NCBI GenBank assembly: GCA_964599655.1
Contig: CAZRGV010000157.1
Location: 1-12,949, forward strand
DNA: 12,949 nt
DNA from: CAZRGV01 sp964599655
GTDB lineage: Bacteria; Planctomycetota; Planctomycetia; Isosphaerales; Isosphaeraceae
Direction: 5' to 3'
The first letter of the stretch is position 1; each line of letters begins with the position of its first letter. A program made the translations under genes and the position numbers. This document shows positions 1 to 6,091 of the stretch, one piece after another. The notes under the pieces are model-generated. The model was not told the origin of the DNA, did no database searches, and was given only the letters and a program-made list of their open reading frames with translations.

Positions 1-2
1 TG

Positions 3-428
3 CGGGAGCGACCCGAAAAAACGGTTGCGATGCTGGCGCCTCACGCGTTCACGACGCACATCAAGGACATGGGCGCCGAGGAATACGAGGAGGGTTTCCT
101 GCTGGCCGAGGTGCCGCTGGGTGAGGGGTTTCTCGACCTGCCGGCAGTCGTGGCGGACATCCGGAACGCGCGCCCCGAGGCCCGGCTCAACCTGGAAATG
201 ATCACGCGAGACCCGTTGAAAATTCCCTGCCTGACCTCGAAATACTGGGTCACGCTGGAAGATCTTCCGGGCCGACGGCTGGCGGAAATGCTGGCCCTGG
301 CGCGCGGGCGATCGGCCCGCGCGCCATTACCGAGGATGAGCGTTCTGTCGAAGGACGCACAGATCCAGCGCGAAGACGAAAACGTACGGCGAAGCCTTCG
401 GTACGCAAGGGAACGACTCGACGCCTGA
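3..428 (+). CDS. Sugar phosphate isomerase/epimerase, C-terminal part (gene starts before the window)
   Basis: The reading frame is already open at the left edge (codons in phase with base 3) and ends at TGA 426-428, so about 141 C-terminal residues are visible and the start lies outside. The segment matches the end of the xylose-isomerase-like TIM-barrel family (PF01261): a THIKDM strand with the His that usually binds metal, a GFLLAEVPLGEGFLDLP stretch typical of the family, then LNLEMITRDPL with a metal-ligand Glu, then PCLTSKYW. Family members are cytoplasmic and isomerise or epimerise sugars or their phosphates; the substrate cannot be told from this end. The last ~35 residues are polar and basic and look like a helical tail. 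The internal ATG at base 30 is not the start, because conserved coding sequence continues upstream of it. The gene converges on the PEP-CTERM gene at 639-1619. Confidence 0.8.
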   Translation, partial: RERPEKTVAMLAPHAFTTHIKDMGAEEYEEGFLLAEVPLGEGFLDLPAVVADIRNARPEARLNLEMITRDPLKIPCLTSKYWVTLEDLPGRRLAEMLALARGRSARAPLPRMSVLSKDAQIQREDENVRRSLRYARERLDA

Positions 429-502
429 GACGTCATCGTCGGTCCAGGCGGGATCCGATCGAAGCCAGATTCGACCTTCGTGTAGCGATGTCCATATCGA
501 AT

Positions 503-534
503 GGAACCAACGCTCTAAGATAAGCGTTGGTTCC
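503..534. terminator. Perfect 12-bp hairpin between convergent genes
   Basis: GGAACCAACGCT (503-514) and AGCGTTGGTTCC (523-534) are perfect inverted repeats around an 8-nt loop. TATC (495-498) and GATA (535-538) can extend the stem past a 4-nt bulge. It lies between the stop of the isomerase (428) and the stop of the convergent PEP-CTERM gene (639), so it could end transcripts from both sides. No T-tract follows on either strand, so intrinsic termination is inferred from position and symmetry. Confidence 0.6.
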
Positions 535-638
535 GATAGGCGCAATCCACACGCGAAGGCGGTTCGCCTCGGACGGCGGGGATCGTGGGGCGGCGCCGGA
601 GCCAATGACGTGGCCTGGGCCGCCCGTCGGCGAGTCCG

Positions 639-1619
639 TCAGGCGGCCAATCTTCGCCGTCGCCACGCCAGACCCAGCAGCGCGATGCCGCTCAGGGCGG
701 GGAACAGCGTGACAGGTTCCGGGGCGGGCGACGCGTTCCCCTTGTAGTCATACCCGAGGACGTCCATGAGCCGCAGGTCCACGGCGGAGACCGGGTTCAG
801 GACGCCCGCATTGCTGTATTGATTGAACGCGTCGTTGGTGCCGGGCGCCCAATCCCTAGAATCGAGTCCGTTGGATGCCGCGTTGTTGAACTCCTTGAGC
901 AGGGTTTTTCCCGCGTCGATGGAGAAGAAATTGCCCCCGCCGTCGCCAAGACCACGCGTGCCAATACTCGAGTAGGAGAACAGATCGATCAGGCTGAAGG
1001 AATCCAAGTGAGTGCCGATCGTTCCGCCCGAGATCCCGAGGCGTCCCATGACCTCCGAGATTTCATGGGCGGCGACTCCCTGGAAATCGTAGGTGCCAGC
1101 GGCGATCGGGCCCGAAAAGGTCCAGGAATACCCCGCGCCAAACGTGGTGGTTCCGTCGCTGCTCAGGTTATCGGAGATCAAACCGATCGCCTTGGCCTGG
1201 GCACTGCTGACCCACCAGGTTCCGGTACCACCGGTCGGGTCCGAACCGTACGCGGAACCGCCGACCCCGACGGCCGTGGCGTCGTCGGCGGTCGTCGCGT
1301 CCGCGTTGAGCAAAGATTGCAAATTGGAAAAACTCGACGAGTAAAGGAACGTGTTGCTCTGGCCGAAAACGCTCGTTCCGGAGACGGCATCGACGGTGAT
1401 GTTGACGTGGATGTTGTCGGTGAAGTTGGACTCGAACACGTTCGCGGCGGCTTTCCAGGCGTTTTCGGCCGCCGCGGCGTTTGCCCCGAAATAGTTGGTG
1501 AAGTTGGACGTGAACGTCGGAGTGATGGTCAGGCCGGCCTGGGCCGCGGAGGGCCCGCCGAGGAGCGCGGCGAATGCGGTCAACGCAAGAGCCGCCGATA
1601 CCGGTCGTGTTGCGCGCAT
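639..1619 (-). CDS. PEP-CTERM sorting-domain protein, metalloprotease-like (HExxE variant), paralogue 1
   Basis: A 326-aa secreted protein. The ATG at 1619 is chosen because AGAGGGGG sits just upstream and a clean signal peptide follows (basic MRATR, hydrophobic core, cleavage after AQA at about residue 28). The open frame runs on to 1760, but that extension is not protein-like. The C-terminus is a PEP-CTERM sorting signal: PEP at 300-302, a hydrophobic segment, then WRRRR. It should be processed by an exosortase, none of which is in the window. The middle contains VAAHEISEVMG, with His185, Glu186 and Gly192 at metzincin-like positions but Glu189 where the second ligand His belongs and Gly195 where the third would be. 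YFSIDAG-like and MDVLGYD motifs near the end are shared with the paralogue at 2618-3619. It resembles the PEP-CTERM-associated metalloprotease-like family NF038122 (name from memory). Proteolytic activity is unproven given the lost ligands. Confidence 0.8.
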   Translation of the reverse strand: MRATRPVSAALALTAFAALLGGPSAAQAGLTITPTFTSNFTNYFGANAAAAENAWKAAANVFESNFTDNIHVNITVDAVSGTSVFGQSNTFLYSSSFSNLQSLLNADATTADDATAVGVGGSAYGSDPTGGTGTWWVSSAQAKAIGLISDNLSSDGTTTFGAGYSWTFSGPIAAGTYDFQGVAAHEISEVMGRLGISGGTIGTHLDSFSLIDLFSYSSIGTRGLGDGGGNFFSIDAGKTLLKEFNNAASNGLDSRDWAPGTNDAFNQYSNAGVLNPVSAVDLRLMDVLGYDYKGNASPAPEPVTLFPALSGIALLGLAWRRRRLAA

Positions 1620-1731
1620 AGAACCCCCTCTTGATGGTTGACTCGACGCGGACTCACAGCTTCGCGGTTTCGTGGAGCCTGGCCAGAAGGGGGGTAGGGG
1701 TAGGATGTCGCTAGCCAAGATTCCGGCGATG

Positions 1732-1760
1732 AGCATAGCGAGCCGATGTGGGTTTCGCAA
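1732..1760 (-). promoter_or_regulatory. Candidate sigma70-type promoter for the PEP-CTERM gene at 639-1619
   Basis: Read on the minus strand: TTGCGA (-35, at 1755-1760), a 17-nt spacer, and TATGCT (-10, at 1732-1737). Each box matches the consensus at 4 of 6 positions and the spacing is ideal. The predicted start would leave a 5' leader of about 105 nt. An 8-bp palindrome lies 11 nt upstream of the -35 box. Moderate matches of this kind are common by chance. Confidence 0.35.
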
Positions 1761-1771
1761 TCACTAGAAAT

Positions 1772-1794
1772 CGAAACAAAAGAGAATTGTTTCG
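1772..1794. promoter_or_regulatory. Palindrome CGAAACAA-7-TTGTTTCG, possible regulator site
   Basis: The two 8-nt arms (1772-1779 and 1787-1794) are perfect inverted repeats around a 7-nt spacer, giving a centre-to-centre distance of 15 nt. The site is just upstream of the candidate -35 box at 1755-1760, where an activator of the minus-strand PEP-CTERM gene could bind. It could equally be a chance repeat in an AT-richer stretch. Confidence 0.35.
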
Positions 1795-1810
1795 GAAAAA
1801 CCACGGTTCA

Positions 1811-1855
1811 AAAAGGGGGACAGGTTCCTGGAAGACTCGGCGCCTGGTTCCTTTT
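1811..1855. repeat. REP-like imperfect palindromic element
   Basis: AAAAGGGG-ga-CAGG (1811-1824) pairs with CCTG-g-TTCCTTTT (1843-1855) around an 18-nt loop, so the element begins with A4G and ends with CT4. The half-motifs CAGGTTCC and CTGGTTCC are also direct near-repeats. The form resembles dispersed palindromes linked to REP-associated tyrosine transposases, known from general experience of planctomycete and other genomes. No such transposase is in the window. Single copy here, so the repeat status is inference. Confidence 0.4.
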
Positions 1856-2170
1856 GGATGGAAACAGCCTTTTATCCAAGTGCGAGCCGGCGGCTCCTGC
1901 TCGGGGGGAGAATCGGGCCGAGGGCGGACCGGGGGAACACCCACGTAACGAATTGACGGCGCGCCGGGCGAAATCGTGGCGTTCGGAAAGGAGTTCCTGG
2001 CCTTGGAGGAAACGCCTCACCGTTGTCCGGTTTGGAGGTTCGAGACGGATGCAGGAGCCGGCAAATCGTGGTCATGGGTGGTGTGTTGCACGCACGATCC
2101 CGGTGTCGTCGTCGGGGGTTATCCCTAATCGGTGGAATTCGGATGTCATAAGTCGTAAAGGATTCTTGCG

Positions 2171-2189
2171 GTTTTAGAACTTCTGAAAC
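2171..2189. promoter_or_regulatory. 19-bp near-perfect palindrome, candidate operator
   Basis: GTTTTAGAACTTCTGAAAC is symmetric around its central C with only one imperfect pair (T2175 against G2185). It ends 19 nt upstream of the candidate -35 box at 2209, where a dimeric regulator of the downstream PEP-CTERM gene would bind. The regulator family is not evident. Confidence 0.4.
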
Positions 2190-2208
2190 TATTTTGTGCG
2201 GCAATGTC

Positions 2209-2237
2209 TTGACGTGAGTCATCGGATTCGTTGTAGT
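2209..2237 (+). promoter_or_regulatory. Candidate sigma70-type promoter for the PEP-CTERM gene at 2618-3619
   Basis: TTGACG (2209-2214, 5 of 6 consensus) and TGTAGT (2232-2237, 4 of 6) are separated by 17 nt, within a locally AT-richer stretch and downstream of the palindrome at 2171-2189. The implied leader is long (about 370 nt). Confidence 0.4.
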
Positions 2238-2617
2238 ACGGTTTCGGACCAATCTGGCGAGGCGATTTCAGGGTGGGATCGACCTCGTTGGGAACGTCCG
2301 GTTCAGGAACGCGCCGCGCCGACGCGACCGTTGTGTGCCTCTCGGTGCTTGTGAGGCGAGGAATTCTCTTCCAGGATCGACACGACGGCCGACCGGTTCG
2401 AAACCCCGGAGAGTTGCCAGCGACGGCTCGAAACGATGCCCGCTCGACACGGTTTTGTCCGCGGGTTGAGGCGTTTCGGCACGTTGCCGCGGGTTTCGAT
2501 CCCGGTATCCTTCCCCCCGCTTCCGTGGTTGTGTTCGGTCCGGTCCAGGCCACGGTTTCCGGTGAGTTCGTGAATCAAGGGACGTTTCCGTTCCCCCTTT
2601 CCACTGAGGAAACATCG

Positions 2618-3619
2618 ATGACGTTCTTTTGTTGTCGGGGAGGGTGCGAGCGGGGCCCTCTTCGGAGAACCCTGGGCGTTCTGACCGGCTTGCTGGCCGT
2701 GGGGCTACTTGGCCGGGCCGTGCCGGCGCATGCGAACCTTGTGATCAATCCGACCTTTGACAGCACGATCACAAGCGATGTGAACGCCGCGACCATCATG
2801 TCGACGATTCATGCGGCCATCCAGGTCTACGAAAACACGTTCACGGACAACATCACCGTCAACATCAAGTTCCAGGAGGGTGGCGGACTCGGTTCCAGCA
2901 GCACCTGGATCTATCAGCGAAGCTACGCGAATTACCGGGCCGACCTCGTGAACGATGCGTCGACGCCTGACGACAACACGGCTCTGGCAAGCCTGCCGGT
3001 CCAGGCGAACAGCCCGGTGGACGGCAACGCCAACCTATGGCTTTCGCATGCCAACCTTTTGGCGATCGGAGTCAACCCGGGGGCGACCCCGGACGGGTTC
3101 GACGGCACGATCACCTTGAACACGTCGATCATGAACCTCGACCGAATCACCATCAACCCGTCCAAGTACGACCTGATGGCCGTCGCGTCGCACGAAATCG
3201 ACGAGGTGCTCGGCCTTGGCTCGGGCCTTGACCTGCTGTCCTCTGGACTGGACCACCTGTCCCGCCCCGAGGACCTCTTCCGCTACTCGGCCAACGGTGT
3301 CCGAAGCTACACGACCAGCTCGACCGCCACGTCGTACTTCTCGATTGACGGCGGGGCGACCAACCTGGTCGGTTTCAACCAGTCGGGAGGGGGCTCGGAT
3401 TACGGTGACTGGGTGAGCTCTTCGACACCTCGCGTGCAGGACGCCTACGGCACCCCCGGCGCGACGCCGAACCTCGGTGTCGAGCTGGTGGCACTCGACG
3501 TCATCGGCTACAACCGAGCGATGCCGGCTCCCGAGCCCTCGACGTTGGCGTCGGCGGGACTGGCCGTGTTGATGGGTCTGGGTTACACCTGGCGGCGCCG
3601 CAAGCGGACGGCCGCCTGA
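2618..3619 (+). CDS. PEP-CTERM sorting-domain protein, metalloprotease-like (HExxE variant), paralogue 2
   Basis: A 333-aa secreted protein. ATG 2618 follows TGAGGA at a good distance and starts a signal peptide with an unusual Cys-containing front (MTFFCC, Cys10), a hydrophobic core at about 19-31 and likely cleavage after AHA (residue 39). The frame is open back to 2273, but that part looks non-coding. Shared with paralogue 1: an N-terminal L-I-PTF start, FTDNI-VNI, a His-Glu helix (SHEIDEVLG: His192, Glu193, Glu196, Gly199), DLFRYS, YFSIDGG and LDVIGY near the end. As in the paralogue, Glu196 replaces the usual second zinc-ligand His, and position 202 is Ser rather than the third ligand. 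The C-terminus is a PEP-CTERM signal (PEP at 305-307, hydrophobic segment, WRRRKR). Probably exported and anchored or released by an exosortase; role unknown. It is divergent from its paralogue across a 1-kb regulatory region. Confidence 0.8.
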   Translation: MTFFCCRGGCERGPLRRTLGVLTGLLAVGLLGRAVPAHANLVINPTFDSTITSDVNAATIMSTIHAAIQVYENTFTDNITVNIKFQEGGGLGSSSTWIYQRSYANYRADLVNDASTPDDNTALASLPVQANSPVDGNANLWLSHANLLAIGVNPGATPDGFDGTITLNTSIMNLDRITINPSKYDLMAVASHEIDEVLGLGSGLDLLSSGLDHLSRPEDLFRYSANGVRSYTTSSTATSYFSIDGGATNLVGFNQSGGGSDYGDWVSSSTPRVQDAYGTPGATPNLGVELVALDVIGYNRAMPAPEPSTLASAGLAVLMGLGYTWRRRKRTAA

Positions 3620-3643
3620 TCGTCGCGATCGTGGAATGGTTCA

Positions 3644-3679
3644 CGACGCCCTCGGCTTCGCAACTCACCGGGGGCGTCG
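3644..3679. terminator. Hairpin between convergent genes
   Basis: CGACGCCC (3644-3651) and GGGCGTCG (3672-3679) form an 8-bp GC-rich stem with a 20-nt loop. It sits in the 72-nt gap between the stops of the convergent PEP-CTERM (3619) and thioredoxin (3692) genes, where a shared terminator is expected. No T-tract follows. Confidence 0.45.
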
Positions 3680-3691
3680 GGACGTTTGGAG

Positions 3692-4684
3692 CTATCGACC
3701 GGCCTTGATGCGGTTGGCCGATTCCTTCAGGGCCGTTTCGATCGCGGCAAGCTGTTCGGGGGTGGCCCGGCGGGTCGTCCGCTTCAGCAGGTCGAGGACG
3801 TGGGCGATCTCGTGCGGCTCGACGGGGAAGCCGACGTTGCCTTTCGGGCCGTCGGACGTGGCGATCGGATTGCCCTTGGGGTCGAGGACGACGAACCAGG
3901 GGATGCCGCCCGAGTCGTCTCGACGGAAGCGACGCAGAACGTCCTGGCCGTTTTCCATGCGGTCGACGTCGATTTTCAGGTCGATGAAGTCGCGCTCCAG
4001 GATCGAGGCGATTTCGGGACGGGCGAGGAAGTCGTCGAGCCGGTGGCACCAGCCGCACCAGGGGGCGCCGAAGTGGAGGAAGACGCGTCGGTCTTGGGAC
4101 GAGGCTCGGTCGAGGGCGTCGTCGAGCACTTTCCGGGCGTCGAGCGGCTCGGCGACCCAGCGGGTCAGGAAGTTCTTGACCTTTTCCGGGTCGTGATGAT
4201 CGCCATCCTCGAGCGGGTCGGTGCGCTGCGCGGTGAGGATCTTGCCGTCGGCGTCGAGCACGGCGAGGAAGGGGAACCCCACGCCGTTTTTCAGTTCTTC
4301 GTCGCTCAGGGCGTTTTTGCAAGATTCGAAGAGTTCGGGGGCGTTGGGGGCGTCGGTGTCGACCATCGCGAGCTCGTACTCGTAGAGCATGAGGCGTCGG
4401 ATCTCGGGATCGGACTGGAGCAAGGCGTGGAGCTTGTGGCACCAGCCGCACCAATTGCCGCCGAACATGACGAGCACACGCCGGTGATCGCGCCTGGCGC
4501 GGGCCTTGGCGGCCTCGACCAGGGCCTTGGCGTCGGCCTTGACGTCGTAGATGTCAGGCGGTTGTTCCGGCGGAGCCGGAGGGCCGGGCTTTGCCGCCTG
4601 AGCCCGTCCCAGGCCGGGCCATAAGGCGAGCAGCAAGGCGGAGATCCCGATGGCCTTCCCGAGTCGATGCCCAGACGCGGTCAT
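3692..4684 (-). CDS. Exported tandem thioredoxin-fold protein with two CGWC sites
   Basis: A 330-aa protein. ATG 4684 is preceded by GGGAG at 7 nt and begins a signal peptide (MTASGHRLGK, hydrophobic core, cleavage near AQA at residues 28-30). An in-frame TTG eight codons earlier lacks those supports. Two thioredoxin-like domains follow. The first has WCGWCHKL (Cys79 and Cys82) and a FPFLAVLD strand with the cis-Pro position. The second has WCGWCHRL (Cys210 and Cys213) and IPWFVVLD. Both have the two Cys needed for dithiol/disulfide exchange, so it likely acts as an extracytoplasmic thiol oxidoreductase; the electron donor and clients are unknown. The CGWC-HxL pattern is closer to thioredoxin_7/DUF255-like proteins than to classical CGPC thioredoxin. 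The two domains look like an internal duplication. The gene lies downstream of the DUF1559 gene on the same strand, but the strong hairpin at 4740-4775 suggests a separate transcript. Confidence 0.85.
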   Translation of the reverse strand: MTASGHRLGKAIGISALLLALWPGLGRAQAAKPGPPAPPEQPPDIYDVKADAKALVEAAKARARRDHRRVLVMFGGNWCGWCHKLHALLQSDPEIRRLMLYEYELAMVDTDAPNAPELFESCKNALSDEELKNGVGFPFLAVLDADGKILTAQRTDPLEDGDHHDPEKVKNFLTRWVAEPLDARKVLDDALDRASSQDRRVFLHFGAPWCGWCHRLDDFLARPEIASILERDFIDLKIDVDRMENGQDVLRRFRRDDSGGIPWFVVLDPKGNPIATSDGPKGNVGFPVEPHEIAHVLDLLKRTTRRATPEQLAAIETALKESANRIKAGR

Positions 4685-4739
4685 GGGCGTACTCCCGTTC
4701 AAATCCAAGAGGGGGCCGGACGTGTTTGGCTCCTGACGC

Positions 4740-4775
4740 GCGGCCTGATCCCGGCCAGTCGAGGGATCAGGCCGC
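4740..4775. terminator. Perfect 13-bp GC-rich hairpin, terminator-like
   Basis: GCGGCCTGATCCC (4740-4752) and GGGATCAGGCCGC (4763-4775) pair perfectly around a 10-nt loop. It lies about 100 nt beyond the stop of the minus-strand DUF1559 gene (4875) and upstream of the thioredoxin gene, the right place to end DUF1559 transcripts. There is no U-run after it on the minus strand. Confidence 0.65.
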
Positions 4776-4874
4776 TCGACGGTTGGCTTCCGTGGTCGAG
4801 GCTACCCCGGTCCGAAGCGCACGGCAACGGATTTCTTCGGAGTCGGTTGGGACGACCTGGGTAAAGACCTGTCA

Positions 4875-5891
4875 TCAGTAGGAGTCGGCGCTGATGACCT
4901 CGCCGCCGGCGACCGAGCCGAGGGCGCGCCAGGTCCAGCCGGAGATCGAGTCCTTGACGAACTTGACGGACCCATCGCCGAAGAGGACCTCGATGCCGCC
5001 GGGGTGGTAGCTGCGGGACGTGACGGCGGCGAAGGTGGGGCCGCCCTTGTTCTCGGTCAGGCCGACGATGTTGAGGTCGGTCTGGCCATCGGGGCCGCCG
5101 AGGGTGCGAAAATTGGGGCGCCAGGCGGTCGTGAAGCCCGACTGGTGGACTCCCCCCTCGGGCCATTCGGTGTGGCCGGCCGTCGAGATCTTGCAGGAGC
5201 CGGCATACTCGGGGGCCACGGCCAGTGGGGAGGCGTCGGGCGGGGGAACCTGGTTCGGGTTGTTCACGTTCGACAGGGGGCAGTTGACCATCTGCGGCTG
5301 ATAGGTCTTGACCTCGGCGACGAGCATGGTGTTGCTGGTTCCGTCGGTGAACTCGGCGATCCTGCGGCTGCGGTTCGGGCCGAACGCGGCGCGGTTGTCG
5401 GGACCATCGAATCCGCCCCAGACGAACCAGTCGCCCATGCAGAATCCGTAATTGGTCACGCCGATCTGGCCTCCGGTTCGAGGACGGGGCTCGGGGCGGA
5501 CCTCGCTGGGGCAGAGGAAGACCTTCACCGTCGATCCGGCAACCGTGGCATTGGCGGCGGCGCCGTAGCTGAGGTTGAAGTTGACCGCGTCGTACATCAC
5601 GCCCTGCTCCATGAACGGCAAGAGCCGCCCATGGGGTCCCCAGGCGCCCCACCAGGTGACCGTGTGTCCCTGGCCGGCCATGACCACTTCCATCGGAAGG
5701 GCGCCGAAGGTGCTCTCGTAATTGGCCAGACCGATGCCGAACTGCTTCAGGTGGTTGGTGCACTGCGCCCGTCGTGCGGCCTCGCGGGCCGCTTGCACGG
5801 CCGGTAGAAGCAGTCCGATCAGCACGCCGATGATGGCGATGACGACCAGAAGCTCGATCAAGGTGAAGCCGCGTCGGAGTTGCGAGGTCAT
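4875..5891 (-). CDS. DUF1559 protein with prepilin-type N-terminus and H-X9-DG C-terminus
   Basis: A 338-aa protein. ATG 5891 follows an AAGGAGTG ribosome-binding site. The N-terminus is a type IV prepilin/pseudopilin signal: basic MTSQLRR, then G8-F9-TLIE with Glu13 at mature position 5 and a hydrophobic helix to about residue 30, then the PAVQAAREAARR segment typical of planctomycete DUF1559 proteins. The main domain (about 30-290) has the family's NHLKQ-GIGLANYES and DGTSNT motifs. The end has His296 followed nine residues later by Asp306-Gly307 (HPGGIEVLFGDG), the H-X9-DG motif. Such proteins are numerous in planctomycetes and presumed to be processed by prepilin peptidase and to form surface or envelope structures; the exact role is unknown. 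Transcription appears to start from the promoter at 5951-5980 and to be controlled at the palindrome 5925-5941. Confidence 0.9.
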   Translation of the reverse strand: MTSQLRRGFTLIELLVVIAIIGVLIGLLLPAVQAAREAARRAQCTNHLKQFGIGLANYESTFGALPMEVVMAGQGHTVTWWGAWGPHGRLLPFMEQGVMYDAVNFNLSYGAAANATVAGSTVKVFLCPSEVRPEPRPRTGGQIGVTNYGFCMGDWFVWGGFDGPDNRAAFGPNRSRRIAEFTDGTSNTMLVAEVKTYQPQMVNCPLSNVNNPNQVPPPDASPLAVAPEYAGSCKISTAGHTEWPEGGVHQSGFTTAWRPNFRTLGGPDGQTDLNIVGLTENKGGPTFAAVTSRSYHPGGIEVLFGDGSVKFVKDSISGWTWRALGSVAGGEVISADSY

Positions 5892-5924
5892 GGAACGATC
5901 ACTCCTTGGGGGAATTCGTTGATT

Positions 5925-5941
5925 TTGAGACTCAGTCTCAA
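5925..5941 (-). promoter_or_regulatory. 17-bp perfect palindromic operator upstream of the DUF1559 gene
   Basis: On the minus strand TTGAGACTGAGTCTCAA is perfectly symmetric around one central base (8-1-8; inner core 7-1-7). It lies 9 nt downstream of the -10 box at 5951-5956, i.e. at about +4 to +20, and 33 nt before the start codon. That is a typical repressor position. The 7-1-7 symmetry beginning TGA and ending TCA is like Fur-family boxes, but the regulator is not identified. Confidence 0.6.
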
Positions 5942-5950
5942 CAAGGTCCG

Positions 5951-5980
5951 ATCATGGGCATTTCGAGGGAGGCGTGTCAA
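5951..5980 (-). promoter_or_regulatory. Candidate promoter of the DUF1559 gene
   Basis: Read on the minus strand: a perfect TTGACA (-35, at 5975-5980), an 18-nt spacer, and CATGAT (-10, at 5951-5956, 4 of 6). The predicted start near 5944 leaves a leader of about 50 nt that contains the palindrome and the ribosome-binding site. Confidence 0.55.
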
Positions 5981-6091
5981 GGGGTGGGGTTGGAAAAACT
6001 GTGGGGCAGGGGACCGGGCGAGGGGTGGAGGCGACGGCGTTGAGGGGGGTTGAGCGTGGGCGTTAACCAAGGCGGAGAGGGAGGATACGGC

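Larger units (their letters stand above)
1620..2617. other. 998-nt gene-free region between divergent PEP-CTERM genes
   Basis: I find no convincing protein in this stretch: the open frames on both strands encode Arg/Ser/Pro-rich, low-information peptides without starts preceded by ribosome-binding sites. It holds candidate promoters at 1732-1760 (-) and 2209-2237 (+), palindromes at 1772-1794 and 2171-2189, and the REP-like element at 1811-1855. The part from about 2110 to 2250 is visibly less GC-rich than its surroundings. The plus-strand leader to the second PEP-CTERM gene would be about 370 nt, long enough for regulatory RNA structure, but I recognise no riboswitch class. Confidence 0.5.

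Noticed and set aside
1620..1760. N-terminal extension of the first PEP-CTERM protein by 47 residues
   Set aside because: ATG 1619 has a clear AGAGGGGG site and directly precedes a signal peptide; the extension also overlaps the candidate promoter.
1746..2177. 143-aa plus-strand open frame between the PEP-CTERM genes
   Set aside because: No ribosome-binding site, and its first part is simply the translation of the REP-like palindrome; no conserved motif.
2273..2617. N-terminal extension of the second PEP-CTERM protein by 115 residues
   Set aside because: The extension is Arg/Ser-rich and unlike a protein domain. A good ribosome-binding site and signal peptide place the start at 2618.
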